A DNA stretch of 64,000 nucleotides, taken from Halobacillus litoralis (GTDB taxonomy: Bacteria > Bacillota > Bacilli > Bacillales > Halobacillaceae). A program made the position numbers and the translations under genes. The DNA is taken from NCBI RefSeq assembly GCF_009856355.1, contig NZ_WMEW01000005.1, positions 124,001-188,000 on the forward strand, given 5' to 3'. The notes beneath the pieces were generated by a model. It was not told the origin of the DNA and made no database searches. It worked only from the letters and a program-made list of their open reading frames with translations. This document shows positions 1-9,571 of the stretch, piece after piece (position 1 is the stretch's first letter; each line of letters opens with the position of its first letter).

Positions 1-1
1 G

Positions 2-538
2 CTGACCCTTCTTGCTGCGACTGTCATTGCTAAAATGATTGATGAACGCTCCGATCTTTCGCCGCAGATCAAATGGCCGAACGATGTGCTGATTCATCAT
101 AAAAAGGTCTCAGGGATTCTTACTGAGATGCAGGCAGAACAGGATACGATCCAGTACATTGTGCTCGGTATCGGTATGAACGTCAATCAGGAGGAGGAGG
201 ATATTCCTTCTGACATCCGTTATAAAGCCTCTTCCTTTAAGATTGAGTCCAGCCGGGAGTGGAATATACAAAAAACGATCCAGCACTTCCTCACATTATT
301 CGAGGCTTCCTATGATCAGTTCATCCGTGAAGGCTTTCAATCTGTCAAGGAAGACTGGGAGACATACGGGTATAGGATTGGAGAGAACGTCACAATTTCT
401 ACAATGAAGGAAACTTGGGAAGCGACGCTGCTGGGCATCGAGCCGGATGGTGCTCTGCGTGCCCGCAGAACTACAGGCGAAGAGCAGAAATTGTATTCTG
501 CTGAAATTCATTGGGGAGAAGGTGGATATCTTGCTTAA
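2..538 (+). CDS. birA: Biotin-protein ligase BirA, C-terminal part (5' end outside window)
   Basis: Reading is open from the window edge to TAA at 536-538, so only the last ~178 residues are present. Visible are the biotin ligase core motif KWPNDVL, the following GILTEM strand and the [10 protein letters not shown] segment, then the small C-terminal SH3-like domain. The enzyme activates biotin to biotinyl-AMP and transfers it to acetyl-CoA and pyruvate carboxylases; in Bacilli it usually also carries an N-terminal HTH and represses biotin genes, but that part is not in view. It is followed by panB, whose likely start lies inside the end of this gene, as expected for a co-transcribed cofactor operon. 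Confidence 0.93.
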   Translation: MTLLAATVIAKMIDERSDLSPQIKWPNDVLIHHKKVSGILTEMQAEQDTIQYIVLGIGMNVNQEEEDIPSDIRYKASSFKIESSREWNIQKTIQHFLTLFEASYDQFIREGFQSVKEDWETYGYRIGENVTISTMKETWEATLLGIEPDGALRARRTTGEEQKLYSAEIHWGEGGYLA

Positions 539-1352
539 TAAGCAGCAGTTCCTTCAGATGAAACAGGACAGGAAGAAAATAGCAATGGTGACAAGCTATG
601 ATTATCCTTCAGCAAAAATGGCAGAAGCTGCAGGAGTTGATATGATTTTGGTTGGTGACAGTCTTGGCATGACAGTGCTCGGATACGATTCCACCATTCC
701 TGTAACCATAGAAGATATGATCCACCACGGGAAAGCGGTCCACCGCGGCGCCGGAAACACCTTCAAAGTCGTGGATATGCCGTTTATGTCTTATCACATT
801 TCAACAGCCGAAACTCTCAGCAATGCCAGGAGGCTTTACCAGGAAACAGGGGCGCAGGCTTTGAAGCTGGAAGGGAGCGGAGACGTATCCCGTGCAATGG
901 CAAAGCTTGTCCAGGCTGGTATTCCTGTTGTCGGACATATCGGACTGACCCCCCAGTCGGTCAATGTGCTGGGAGGATATAAAGTGCAGGGGAAAGATAA
1001 AGAGACCGCAGCCAGACTGCTGGAGGAGGCACTGGAAATTGAAGAGGCCGGGGCGATGATGCTTGTACTGGAATGTGTCCCCCGTCAACTGGCCTCTTTC
1101 ATTACCGAGCAGCTTTCGATCCCCACCATCGGCATCGGTGCCGGGGCAGACTGTGATGGTCAGGTCCTTGTCTATCACGATATTCTTAACTACGGGGTGG
1201 GACGCCTCCCTAAATTTGTTAAGAAGTATACAGATGGAAATCAAATTCTTGGAGACGGAATCACCCGGTATGTGCAGGATGTTAAAAGCGGAGAATTTCC
1301 AGAGGAAAAGCATACGTTTACAATGAACTTGTCGGGTCTTCCAAAGGAGTAA
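531..1352 (+). CDS. panB: 3-methyl-2-oxobutanoate hydroxymethyltransferase PanB
   Basis: First committed step of pantothenate synthesis: transfers a hydroxymethyl group from methylene-THF to ketoisovalerate. The TIM-barrel family signatures are all visible: [22 protein letters not shown] with the metal-binding Asp, [14 protein letters not shown] and IGIGAG. I chose the TTG at 531 because AGGTGG ends 6 nt before it and the first residues then line up with known PanB N-termini (~273 aa). GTG at 522 and ATG at 447 are open alternatives. With the TTG start the gene overlaps the birA stop by 8 nt and sits 4 nt before panC. Confidence 0.95.
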   Translation: MLNKQQFLQMKQDRKKIAMVTSYDYPSAKMAEAAGVDMILVGDSLGMTVLGYDSTIPVTIEDMIHHGKAVHRGAGNTFKVVDMPFMSYHISTAETLSNARRLYQETGAQALKLEGSGDVSRAMAKLVQAGIPVVGHIGLTPQSVNVLGGYKVQGKDKETAARLLEEALEIEEAGAMMLVLECVPRQLASFITEQLSIPTIGIGAGADCDGQVLVYHDILNYGVGRLPKFVKKYTDGNQILGDGITRYVQDVKSGEFPEEKHTFTMNLSGLPKE

Positions 1353-1356
1353 GTGA

Positions 1357-2229
1357 TTGGGAATGGATGTATTAGGAAACATTGATGAGGTACAGCAGCA
1401 TGTAAAGCGGGTGAGAATGGAAGGTAGATCTGTCGGGTTCGTCCCAACGATGGGCTATCTTCATGAAGGTCACTTGAAGTTGATCGAGACCGCTCGCAGG
1501 GAAAACGATGTTGTTATTTTAAGTATTTTTGTGAATCCTCTTCAGTTTGGAGCGGGGGAAGACCTGGATACATATCCGCGTGATGAAGAGCGGGACAGAA
1601 AACTGGCCGAAGAATATGGAGTGGATGTCTTATTTTTTCCAACTACAGAAATGATGTATCCAGAGCCTATGTCGATTCGGATGTCTGTCACAAAAAGGAC
1701 AGATGTGTTGTGTGGAAAAAGCCGGCCGGGACACTTTGACGGGGTGGCCGCCGTTTTAACTAAACTATTCAATATCGTCATGCCTGATCGGGCTTATTTC
1801 GGAATGAAAGATGCCCAGCAGGTCGCTGTCGTTGATGCGCTGATCAATGATTTCAATTTTGATATTAAACTTGTTCCGGTAGCTACGGTGCGGGAGGAAG
1901 ATGGTCTGGCTAAAAGCAGCCGGAATGTTCATCTTTCTGCCAGGGAAAGAGATGAAGCACCAGCCATTCAGGAATCCCTGCAGGCCGGCAGGCAGATGGT
2001 GATGGCAGGAGAGAAAAATCCGGTCCGTATTATCCAATCGGTTACAAAGTTTCTCGAAAGCAGAACTCATGGTAGAATAGATTATATTGAATTACTATCT
2101 TATCCTGAATTAACTTCTGTGGACGTCATAGACAGGCCTGTTATTCTGGCTGCCGCTGTTTTTTACGAAAAGGCCAGGCTCATTGATAATGTGGTTTTTG
2201 ACACGGACGGTAAGATAACAACAGGATGA
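1357..2229 (+). CDS. panC: Pantoate-beta-alanine ligase PanC
   Basis: Joins pantoate and beta-alanine with ATP to give pantothenate in the cytoplasm. About 290 residues with the nucleotidyltransferase HIGH-type motif HEGH near residues 36-39 ([13 protein letters not shown]), the [11 protein letters not shown]-like segment seen here as [14 protein letters not shown], and the KSSRN motif that stands for KMSKS. AAAGGAGT lies 6 nt before TTG 1357; an in-frame ATG at 1363 is possible but its spacing is poorer. It lies between panB and panD, so all three dedicated pantothenate genes are consecutive. Confidence 0.95.
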   Translation: MGMDVLGNIDEVQQHVKRVRMEGRSVGFVPTMGYLHEGHLKLIETARRENDVVILSIFVNPLQFGAGEDLDTYPRDEERDRKLAEEYGVDVLFFPTTEMMYPEPMSIRMSVTKRTDVLCGKSRPGHFDGVAAVLTKLFNIVMPDRAYFGMKDAQQVAVVDALINDFNFDIKLVPVATVREEDGLAKSSRNVHLSARERDEAPAIQESLQAGRQMVMAGEKNPVRIIQSVTKFLESRTHGRIDYIELLSYPELTSVDVIDRPVILAAAVFYEKARLIDNVVFDTDGKITTG

Positions 2230-2248
2230 GGCACAGGGAGGAAACAAG

Positions 2249-2638
2249 ATGTTCCGCACGATGATGAAATCAAAAATTCATCGCGCCCGTGTTACGGAAG
2301 CGAATTTAAACTATGTGGGAAGTATTACGATCGATCAGGATATTCTGGATCAGGCTGGCATTCTGCCACATGAGAAAGTCCAGGTCGTCAATAATAACAA
2401 TGGGGCGAGACTGGAGACGTACGTCATTGCCGGGGAGAGAGGAAGCGGGGTTGTCTGCCTGAACGGCGCAGCTGCCCGACTTGTACAGCCGGATGATATT
2501 GTGATTATTGTAGCTTATGCCATGCTCAGCGAGGAAGAGCTCGATGAATTTCGTCCGAAAATTGCACTTATGAATGAACGGAATCAAGTCGAGGAAATGA
2601 TCGAGGAAGAGCCGCCTTTATCAACTCTTCCACTTTAA
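2249..2638 (+). CDS. panD: Aspartate 1-decarboxylase proenzyme PanD
   Basis: Makes beta-alanine from aspartate for PanC. The 129-residue proenzyme has the self-cleavage site Gly24-Ser25 in NYVGSITID; the Ser becomes the catalytic pyruvoyl group. Further family marks are HRARVTEA near the N-terminus, [13 protein letters not shown] and [17 protein letters not shown]. The start ATG follows a GGGAGG site. The gene closes the panBCD block, 19 nt after panC, and is followed by dinG as in many Bacillaceae. Confidence 0.97.
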   Translation: MFRTMMKSKIHRARVTEANLNYVGSITIDQDILDQAGILPHEKVQVVNNNNGARLETYVIAGERGSGVVCLNGAAARLVQPDDIVIIVAYAMLSEEELDEFRPKIALMNERNQVEEMIEEEPPLSTLPL

Positions 2639-2721
2639 AGAAAGCTGAAAGCATGAGAAGAGGATCTGTGCCTGTCCGTGAAGGCAGGGTCCTTCCTTTT
2701 TGTGGTGAAAGTAGGGGTAAC

Positions 2722-5529
2722 ATGACAACATTTGCAATCGTAGATTTAGAAACAACGGGAAACGCATCACCAAAAGGAGACCGGATTATTGAAATCGGAA
2801 TCGTTCTTATGAATGAGGAAGGTTCCGTGATTCGTGAGTTCTCTTCTTTGGTCTATCCGGAAAGAGAGATTCCGCCTTTTATTACGTCTCTCACCGGCAT
2901 TGATGAAGAAGATGTCATGGATGCGCCACTGTTTTCCGAAATAGCTGAAGACATTCATCCATTATTCAAAGATGCTTATATCGTGGCGCACAATATCGAA
3001 TTTGATCTTGGTTTCTTAAATGATGAACTGCAGAGGTGCGGATTCCCACGCTTACATAATCCCATCATTGATACAGTGGAACTGGCCAGAATCATGCTGC
3101 CGACATCTTCTGCCTTTAAACTCGGTCATCTTGCCGAGAAGCTGGACATGGGCCACGACCGGCCGCACAGAGCGCTGTCGGATGCCCAGGTCACTGCCGA
3201 CTTGCTGCAGCACCTGCTGAATCAGCTTGGGGTTCTTCCGGAAAGAACACTGAGCCAGCTGTTGAAAATCGAGGCTAAGCTGAAAAGTGATCTAAGGCCC
3301 TTTATCGAAACCGCGATAGAAGAAGCAAGGTATCGAAACCAAAAAGATCCTGATATCGAAATCTTGTACGGGATCGCCGTTCGGACCCGCCGTCCGGATC
3401 AGACAAGCTCCTCTTCCACCTTTTCATTCCCTCCCTTTAACCAATGGAATAAAGAGGTATATGAAGGGGAAAACGGGTTGAAGTCGATCGTCCCCGAGTA
3501 TGAAATCAGGAAAGGACAGCAGGAGATGACGTCCCGGGTTCATCAGGCACTGGAGGAGGAACGTCATGCAGTGATTGAAGCGGGGGCAGGTACCGGCAAA
3601 TCTGCAGCTTATCTTCTTCCTGCAGTCTATCGGGCTGTGAAAAATGGAGAACGGATTTTAGTAACGACTCATACCAACAGTCTGCAGAAACAGCTTCTTG
3701 AAGAAGAGATTCCGAAAATTGAACGCATGTTTCCCAGGCCGATCCGTGCGGTTCTATATAAAGGAAAAGGGCATTACATCAGTTTGATCCACTTTCAATA
3801 TGAACTTGAACGCAGCTATCAGGATAATTATGATACCGCACTGACGAAAGCGATGATTCTCGTCTGGCTCACCAGAACGAGGACAGGCGACATCGATGAA
3901 GTTCAGCTGCCCTCCAACGGCCGTCAGTTCTGGCATAAAGTCTCTGCCGAACAGTCATCCAAAACAGAACAGCTGGGATATACCGATGATTCCTTTTTTC
4001 AGTGGGCGTTAAAAAGAGCGGAGCAGGCTGATATTATCATTACAAACCATGCCTTGTTCTGCCTGGATATCATCAAGGAAAAAACATCGCTTCCTTCCTA
4101 TGACCGTGCGGTTGTTGATGAGGCTCACCACCTGGAAGCTGTAGCCGGAAGGTATTTCGGCTTAAGGATGAACTACAGGGACCTTCAGAGGTATTTAACT
4201 CAGACGACAGAGCTCGCCCAGAAAAGCCTGTACAAGGAATGGTCCCTGCCTCAGTCCTTTTACAACCATCTGCAGAAGCTGCAAAAGGCTGTGGATGAAG
4301 CCAAGGAAGAGCTCAGTCAATTTTCCAGATACATCTATCAGCATGTGAAAAAGCAGCGGCCTTCCAACAGAGGGAAAAGTGATGTGGGGAGAACCCAGCT
4401 GATCCTTCAAAAAGAGTCGTCGGCCTCGTTCATTCGAAGCGCGAGGGAAATGTCCAACCGCTTTTTGTCTGCTGTATTCATCATGACTGAGCAGATGACA
4501 TCGATGCAGAATGAACTGCAGATTCTCCTTACTTTAAAAGAGGATCACGGCATTCCTATACTTCTATCCAGAATTCATACACAAAAGGATGTCTGTCTGG
4601 ATATCCGCAGGCAGATGGTGGACTACTTTGATATTCAAGATGATGAAAGCGCCCGTTGGATAGAAATAGAAGGAGAGGGAGCAGCGAACTCCATCTATTT
4701 ATACAGTGAGCCATTAAACACACCTGATATTTTAAAGGAACGGCTTTTCGATATGAAGAAGAGCGTCGTGCTCACCAGTGCCACCCTTACAACCGGAGAT
4801 TCCTTTAAATATGTTCGTCATTCGCTGGGGCTTGGAAATGAACCAAAAGTGATTGAGACCTCGATCCCTTCACCTTATCCTTTCCATGAACAAGTGCAGC
4901 TGTTGATTCCTGACGATTTTCCTGATATCAAAAACGCTCCGGACACATTCATTGAAGCACTTAGTGAAGCGATTTATTCCACTGCCCATGTCACAAACGG
5001 GCGCATGATGGTCCTTTTCACTTCATACGATATGCTCCGGCGGACGTACAGTCTTTTAAAAGAATTCATTGATCCTGAAGAATTCATGATTTTTGCCCAA
5101 GGGATTTCCAGTGGGAGCAGGGACCGTTTGAAGAAGAACTTCCAGGCTTTTGACCAGGCCATCCTACTCGGTACAAGTTCATTTTGGGAAGGTGTTGACA
5201 TCCCCGGGGATGACTTATCATGTCTGATGATGGTCCGTCTTCCATTTGCTCCGCCCGACCAGCCTGTCCAGAAGTCAATGGATCAACGCCTGAAACAGGA
5301 AGGAAAAAATGCGTTCATGGAGAAGTCCCTCCCGCAGGCCATTATTCGATTCAAGCAGGGCTTCGGCCGTCTGATCAGGAGCAGCAGTGACCGCGGTGTC
5401 GTGATCGTATGTGACCAGCGTCTGATGGAAGCAAAATACGGGAAGCATTTCTTATCATCACTTCCGGACATCCCGGTCGTTTATGACTCAACCAAAAAAC
5501 TTATAGACCGGATTGAAAACTGGCTGTAA
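2722..5529 (+). CDS. dinG: DinG/YpvA-type protein: DEDDh exonuclease fused to XPD-like helicase
   Basis: About 935 residues. The N-terminal ~165 residues form a DnaQ-like 3'-5' exonuclease with all acidic and His positions (Asp8, Glu10, Asp95, His149, Asp154). The rest is a superfamily 2 helicase-like region: Walker A with Lys293, DEAH at 466-469, GTSSFWEGVDIPG and QGFGRLIRS near the end. Between Walker A and DEAH there is only one Cys, so the four-Cys Fe-S cluster of E. coli DinG is absent; this is the known Firmicutes form, reported to act mainly as an exonuclease. I chose ATG 2722 (AGGGG 5 nt upstream, exonuclease starts at once) over the upstream in-frame ATG at 2653. Confidence 0.93.
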   Translation: MTTFAIVDLETTGNASPKGDRIIEIGIVLMNEEGSVIREFSSLVYPEREIPPFITSLTGIDEEDVMDAPLFSEIAEDIHPLFKDAYIVAHNIEFDLGFLNDELQRCGFPRLHNPIIDTVELARIMLPTSSAFKLGHLAEKLDMGHDRPHRALSDAQVTADLLQHLLNQLGVLPERTLSQLLKIEAKLKSDLRPFIETAIEEARYRNQKDPDIEILYGIAVRTRRPDQTSSSSTFSFPPFNQWNKEVYEGENGLKSIVPEYEIRKGQQEMTSRVHQALEEERHAVIEAGAGTGKSAAYLLPAVYRAVKNGERILVTTHTNSLQKQLLEEEIPKIERMFPRPIRAVLYKGKGHYISLIHFQYELERSYQDNYDTALTKAMILVWLTRTRTGDIDEVQLPSNGRQFWHKVSAEQSSKTEQLGYTDDSFFQWALKRAEQADIIITNHALFCLDIIKEKTSLPSYDRAVVDEAHHLEAVAGRYFGLRMNYRDLQRYLTQTTELAQKSLYKEWSLPQSFYNHLQKLQKAVDEAKEELSQFSRYIYQHVKKQRPSNRGKSDVGRTQLILQKESSASFIRSAREMSNRFLSAVFIMTEQMTSMQNELQILLTLKEDHGIPILLSRIHTQKDVCLDIRRQMVDYFDIQDDESARWIEIEGEGAANSIYLYSEPLNTPDILKERLFDMKKSVVLTSATLTTGDSFKYVRHSLGLGNEPKVIETSIPSPYPFHEQVQLLIPDDFPDIKNAPDTFIEALSEAIYSTAHVTNGRMMVLFTSYDMLRRTYSLLKEFIDPEEFMIFAQGISSGSRDRLKKNFQAFDQAILLGTSSFWEGVDIPGDDLSCLMMVRLPFAPPDQPVQKSMDQRLKQEGKNAFMEKSLPQAIIRFKQGFGRLIRSSSDRGVVIVCDQRLMEAKYGKHFLSSLPDIPVVYDSTKKLIDRIENWL

Positions 5530-5601
5530 CTGATACCCGCGGCCGGGAAGAGCTGTTATAATTACAATCGGGCTGTGGCCCGGTAAAGGGAGGATGACAC
5601 G

Positions 5602-5772
5602 ATGGAAAACAAAATAGAAACCTTATCAACGGTCAAAATCAAGAAGACAGATGACCTCTATAAAGTGGTGGACACATTGAATCGTACATTGAAAGAAGAT
5701 AATCTCATGTTTGGAATGGCGCTGGATGATGACGATGCTGAAACCGCAGTCTTCACCATATACCGTACCTAG
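5602..5772 (+). CDS. ypmA: Small conserved protein YpmA
   Basis: A 56-codon gene with a strong AAAGGGAGGATG site 8-10 nt before the ATG. The product (starting MENKIETLSTVK, with DDLYKVVDTLNRTLK and LMFGMAL, ending FTIYRT) matches the length and pattern of B. subtilis YpmA as I remember it, and it lies between dinG and ypmB exactly as there. Function unknown. It has no membrane segment and is acidic in its middle. The end overlaps the start of ypmB in another frame, which suggests translational coupling. Confidence 0.88.
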   Translation: MENKIETLSTVKIKKTDDLYKVVDTLNRTLKEDNLMFGMALDDDDAETAVFTIYRT

Positions 5773-6262
5773 ATGGCTGAAATGGGGAGGCGGTATCCTC
5801 GCCGGTCTTGTCCTGCTTTTTCTTATTTTTTTCATCTGGATGTATACACAAATTAATCAGGACAGAACGAGCGGACACGATGAGGCTGCAGAATTTGCTG
5901 TCCAGGAAACGAATCTGTCATCTGTGGAGCAGATTGAAACGTACAATGGGGAAACAGAAGTATTTGTTGTAAAAGGGAAAGCGTCCGACGGGGAAACCTC
6001 GCTCGTTTTCATCAATGAAGCAGTCGATACGGTTTTAACCGATGTGAAGCAAGCTGATATTCTGTCACAAGAGCAGCTGATCAGCAGGTGGTCATCCAGT
6101 TGTTCTAACTGCCGTTTCAAGGATATTTCCTATGGTTATGAAGAGGAGCAGCCTGTCTATGAGCTTGTATATATAGATGAGCAGGGCAGATATGTGCTCG
6201 ATTATTTTACATTAAGCGGAGAATCCTTTGATCAGAGGTTTGCCTTCCGACAAAATAATTAA
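5726..6262 (+). CDS. ypmB: YpmB, membrane-anchored PepSY-like protein
   Basis: About 178 residues: a short cytoplasmic start, one transmembrane helix (GGILAGLVLLFLIFFIWMY), then an extracytoplasmic part with two repeats of PepSY character, as in the YpmB family. A Cys pair (SCSNC) is present in the outer domain. The start is uncertain: ATGs at 5711, 5726, 5729 and 5735 are all in frame and none has a clear Shine-Dalgarno, consistent with coupling to ypmA, which it overlaps. The function of YpmB is not established. aspB follows 12 nt after the stop. Confidence 0.82.
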   Translation: MMTMLKPQSSPYTVPRWLKWGGGILAGLVLLFLIFFIWMYTQINQDRTSGHDEAAEFAVQETNLSSVEQIETYNGETEVFVVKGKASDGETSLVFINEAVDTVLTDVKQADILSQEQLISRWSSSCSNCRFKDISYGYEEEQPVYELVYIDEQGRYVLDYFTLSGESFDQRFAFRQNN

Positions 6263-6274
6263 GGAGTGAGGTTC

Positions 6275-7459
6275 ATGAAGTTAGCAGAACGCGTACAATC
6301 ATTAACACCATCCACTACACTGGCGATTACAGCCAAGGCGAAAGCGCTGAAGGCAGAGGGGCACGATGTGATCGGCCTTGGAGCGGGAGAACCGGATTTC
6401 AATACTCCTTCTTATATTTTAGATGCCGCTAAACAGGCCATGGATGAAGGGTTGACAAAATACACCCCGGCCGGTGGAATTCCTGAATTGAAAGTAAGTA
6501 TCACAGAGAAGTTGAAACGTGATCAGCAGCTGACGTATTCCAATGAACAAATCATTGTGACAACTGGTGCCAAGCATGCCCTGTTCACGCTTTTCCAGGT
6601 TATTCTGAATCCAGGTGATGAAGTGATCGTTCCTGCTCCATACTGGGTCAGCTATCCGGAGCAGATCAAACTGGCCCAGGGAAATCCGGTCATTGTTCCC
6701 GCTGAAGAAGCCAATCACTTTAAATTAACACCTGAGCAGCTGAAAGCATCGATTACGGACCAGACCAAAGCGGTGATTATTAATTCACCGAGTAACCCAA
6801 CAGGGATGATGTATTCTGAAGAAGAACTGAAGGCTCTTGGAGATATTTGTCTTGAGCACGGGCTGTTAATCGTATCGGACGAAATTTATGAGAAATTAAT
6901 TTATACCGAAGAAGAGCATGTTTCCATTGCGCAGCTTTCCGATGAATTATACAATCAGACAGTGATCATCAATGGTGTATCCAAATCCCATTCCATGACA
7001 GGCTGGAGAATCGGATTCGCGGCAGGACCTAAGGAAATTATTAAGGGGATGACCAACATGGCTTCCCATTCCACCTCGAATCCAACTTCCATTGCCCAGT
7101 ATGCAGCGCTTGCCGCTTATCAGGGCTCGGAAGAAAAAGTGGACGAAATGAAAAAAGCATTTAAGGAAAGGCTGGACGTTCTCCATAAGCTTCTTCTGGA
7201 GATCCCTGGTGTAAAGTGCGCCAAGCCTTCCGGTGCTTTCTACTTATTCCCGAACGTGATCGAAACAGCTTCTCTGTGCGGCTTTTCATCTGTCGATGAC
7301 TTGGTGAAGGCTCTACTGGATGAGGAAAAAGTCGCTTTGGTTCCAGGCTCCGGATTTGGAAGCCCGGAAAACGTGAGGCTATCCTATGCAACTTCTCTGG
7401 AGCAGCTGGAAGAAGCAGCCGGGCGTATCAGACGATTTGTCGAGAAACATCAATCATAA
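6275..7459 (+). CDS. aspB: Aspartate aminotransferase, class I/II PLP enzyme
   Basis: Interconverts aspartate/2-oxoglutarate and oxaloacetate/glutamate. 394 residues of fold-type I aminotransferase: GAGEPDF (36-42), YTPAGG, NPTG (174-177), SDEIYE with Asp202 to the PLP ring nitrogen, PLP-binding Lys237 in NGVSKSHSMTGWRIG, and the substrate-binding Arg near LSYATS. ATG 6275 is preceded by AAGGAG at 8 nt; a GTG at 6266 overlaps that site and is unlikely. It sits directly before asnS, an arrangement common in Bacilli that places aspartate supply next to asparaginyl-tRNA formation. Confidence 0.95.
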   Translation: MKLAERVQSLTPSTTLAITAKAKALKAEGHDVIGLGAGEPDFNTPSYILDAAKQAMDEGLTKYTPAGGIPELKVSITEKLKRDQQLTYSNEQIIVTTGAKHALFTLFQVILNPGDEVIVPAPYWVSYPEQIKLAQGNPVIVPAEEANHFKLTPEQLKASITDQTKAVIINSPSNPTGMMYSEEELKALGDICLEHGLLIVSDEIYEKLIYTEEEHVSIAQLSDELYNQTVIINGVSKSHSMTGWRIGFAAGPKEIIKGMTNMASHSTSNPTSIAQYAALAAYQGSEEKVDEMKKAFKERLDVLHKLLLEIPGVKCAKPSGAFYLFPNVIETASLCGFSSVDDLVKALLDEEKVALVPGSGFGSPENVRLSYATSLEQLEEAAGRIRRFVEKHQS

Positions 7460-7480
7460 AGCAGTGTTGGAGGTATTAGT

Positions 7481-8773
7481 GTGAAAACAACGATTTCAGA
7501 AGCAGCAAAACATATTGGCGAGGAAGTGACGATTGGAGGCTGGCTCAGCAATAAGCGCTCCAGCGGAAAGATCGCTTTTCTGCAGCTCCGTGACGGAACA
7601 GGGTTTATGCAGGGCATTGTCGTAAAAGCTGACATCGGTGAGGAAAAGTTCCAGGAAGCCAAAGGGCTTACACAGGAAACGTCCCTCTATGTGACCGGCG
7701 TTATTGCTGAGGACACAAGGTCTCCCCTCGGCTACGAAATGCAGGTGAAAGGATTTGAAGTGATTCAGGAAGCGGTGGATTACCCGATTACACCGAAGGA
7801 ACACGGAACAGAATTCCTTATGGATCACCGGCACCTGTGGCTGCGTTCCAAGCGTCAGCATGCGGTAATGAAAGTGCGTAACGAAATCATTCGTGCAACG
7901 TATGAATTTTTCAATACAAATGGGTATGTAAAAATTGACCCACCAATCCTTACCGGTTCTTCAGCAGAAGGATCTACAGAACTTTTCCATACGAAGTACT
8001 TCGAAGAAGATGCGTACCTTTCTCAAAGTGGACAGCTTTATATGGAAGCGGCGGCCATGGCATTCGGGCGCGTGTTCAGCTTTGGACCGACGTTCCGTGC
8101 GGAAAAATCTAAAACACGTCGTCACTTGATTGAGTTCTGGATGATAGAGCCGGAGATGGCCTTTATGGATCATGAGGACAGCTTGGAAGTCCAGGAACAG
8201 TATGTCAGCCATGTGGTCCAGTCCGTGTTGGAAAACTGTAGAATTGAGCTGGATACACTCGGCCGTGACACAGAGAAGCTTGAAAAAATCAAGGCTCCGT
8301 TCCCTAGAATCAGCTATGATGATGCAGTAACACTGTTGAAAGAAAAAGGCTTTGATGATATTGAGTGGGGAGAAGATTTTGGTGCTCCCCATGAAACGGC
8401 AATTGCGGAAGCCTATGACAAACCGGTATTCATTACGAATTACCCGGCAGAGATCAAAGCGTTTTACATGAAACCGGATCCTGAACGACCGGAAGTTGTA
8501 TTGTGTGCGGATATGATTGCGCCTGAAGGATATGGCGAAATCATCGGAGGGTCTCAGCGTATCGATGACCTTGAACTGATGAAACAACGTTATGAAGAAC
8601 ACGGCCTTTCCGGAGATGCCTATAAGTGGTACCTGCAGCTTCGTGAATATGGCAGCGTTCCGCACTCAGGATTTGGACTGGGCTTAGAGCGTACAGTCGC
8701 CTGGATCGCAGGTGTCGAGCACGTACGTGAAACCATTCCATTCCCTCGTCTGCTTAACCGCCTGTACCCATGA
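7481..8773 (+). CDS. asnS: Asparaginyl-tRNA synthetase AsnS
   Basis: Class IIb aminoacyl-tRNA synthetase, 430 residues, charging tRNA-Asn in the cytoplasm. The N-terminal ~100 residues are the OB-fold anticodon domain ([32 protein letters not shown]). The catalytic domain shows motif 2 ([21 protein letters not shown] region) and motif 3 ([13 protein letters not shown]). GTG start with TTGGAGGT 7 nt upstream. No T-box leader is possible in the 21-nt gap after aspB, so it is expressed with the upstream genes. A strong terminator follows. Confidence 0.97.
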   Translation: MKTTISEAAKHIGEEVTIGGWLSNKRSSGKIAFLQLRDGTGFMQGIVVKADIGEEKFQEAKGLTQETSLYVTGVIAEDTRSPLGYEMQVKGFEVIQEAVDYPITPKEHGTEFLMDHRHLWLRSKRQHAVMKVRNEIIRATYEFFNTNGYVKIDPPILTGSSAEGSTELFHTKYFEEDAYLSQSGQLYMEAAAMAFGRVFSFGPTFRAEKSKTRRHLIEFWMIEPEMAFMDHEDSLEVQEQYVSHVVQSVLENCRIELDTLGRDTEKLEKIKAPFPRISYDDAVTLLKEKGFDDIEWGEDFGAPHETAIAEAYDKPVFITNYPAEIKAFYMKPDPERPEVVLCADMIAPEGYGEIIGGSQRIDDLELMKQRYEEHGLSGDAYKWYLQLREYGSVPHSGFGLGLERTVAWIAGVEHVRETIPFPRLLNRLYP

Positions 8774-8790
8774 TAAAATAGACGGCAGAG

Positions 8791-8832
8791 AAAAACACCG
8801 ATGTTCAGCCTATGGCTTATCGGTGTTTTTCA
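8791..8832 (+). terminator. Rho-independent terminator after asnS
   Basis: A perfect 12-bp inverted repeat (AAAAACACCGAT / ATCGGTGTTTTT) with a further AGCC/GGCT pairing inside the loop, ending in a T run. It ends the panB-asnS transcription unit just before dnaD. Confidence 0.9.
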
Positions 8833-8866
8833 TTCCCGAAGCAAGTATAGGAACGGAGGGATTTAT

Positions 8867-9562
8867 TTGGGAAAATACCAAAGCTTTCAAGACATCCTTG
8901 ATAACCAAATTGTCGTTCCCAAACAGCTGCTGATGCATTATCACCAGTTGAATATGAATGAAACTGAATTGGTTGTCCTTCTGCAGATCCACAGGTTCGG
9001 AACAGAAGGAAATGATTTTCCGACCCCTGAAGAAATTGCAGAGCATTTATCCATTACAAGTCAGGACTGTTCAAGGGTGCTGCGCAGCCTTATTCAAAAA
9101 CGATTGATGACCATTGAGCAGAACCATAATGAACAACAGGTGCTCAATGAGCGTTATTCTCTTGAACCCTTATGGGAAAAATTGTTCACTGTGAATGCAG
9201 GGCGTCCTCAAAAAGAGACGAATTACGATGATAATATTTTTCCTTTATTTGAACAGGAATTCGGGCGTCCTTTATCACCATTTGAAATTGAAACGATCAA
9301 TATTTGGCTGGATGAAGAAGAACAGTCACCGGCTTTAATTAAAGCGGCATTAAGAGAAGCTGTATTAATGAGCAAGCTTAACTTTAAATATATCGACCGT
9401 ATCCTCAGGGAGTGGAAGAAAAAAGGCATCCGTACGGTGGAGCAGGCCAGGGAACAGGGGAGACAGTTCCGGCAGGGCCAGCCGGCGCAGCGGACCCAGA
9501 AGCAGGAAAGAAAAAAGAGGGACATCTCTCTTTATTACAACTGGCTGGAGGAGGATTCATAA
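8867..9562 (+). CDS. dnaD: DNA replication initiation protein DnaD
   Basis: Primosome protein that acts with DnaA, DnaB and DnaI at oriC and at restart sites. 231 residues: an N-terminal winged-helix oligomerisation domain (VPKQLLMHYHQLNMNETELVVLLQIH) followed by the DnaD/DnaB2 domain (FPLFEQEFGRPLSPFEIETINIWL) with the YIDRILREWKKKGI motif and a basic C-terminus. TTG 8867 is chosen because CGGAGGG lies 6 nt upstream and the product starts GKYQSFQ; the longer ATG at 8801 falls within the preceding terminator. It pairs with nth, 9 nt downstream. Confidence 0.95.
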   Translation: MGKYQSFQDILDNQIVVPKQLLMHYHQLNMNETELVVLLQIHRFGTEGNDFPTPEEIAEHLSITSQDCSRVLRSLIQKRLMTIEQNHNEQQVLNERYSLEPLWEKLFTVNAGRPQKETNYDDNIFPLFEQEFGRPLSPFEIETINIWLDEEEQSPALIKAALREAVLMSKLNFKYIDRILREWKKKGIRTVEQAREQGRQFRQGQPAQRTQKQERKKRDISLYYNWLEEDS

Positions 9563-9571
9563 AAAAGGCTC

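Noticed and set aside
7460-7480. T-box leader for asnS
   Set aside because: Only 21 nt separate aspB and asnS, too short for a T-box, and no T-box motif is seen upstream of aspB.
7961-8665. A 234-codon frame on - inside asnS
   Set aside because: Antisense to a conserved synthetase, no ribosome site, no recognisable family.
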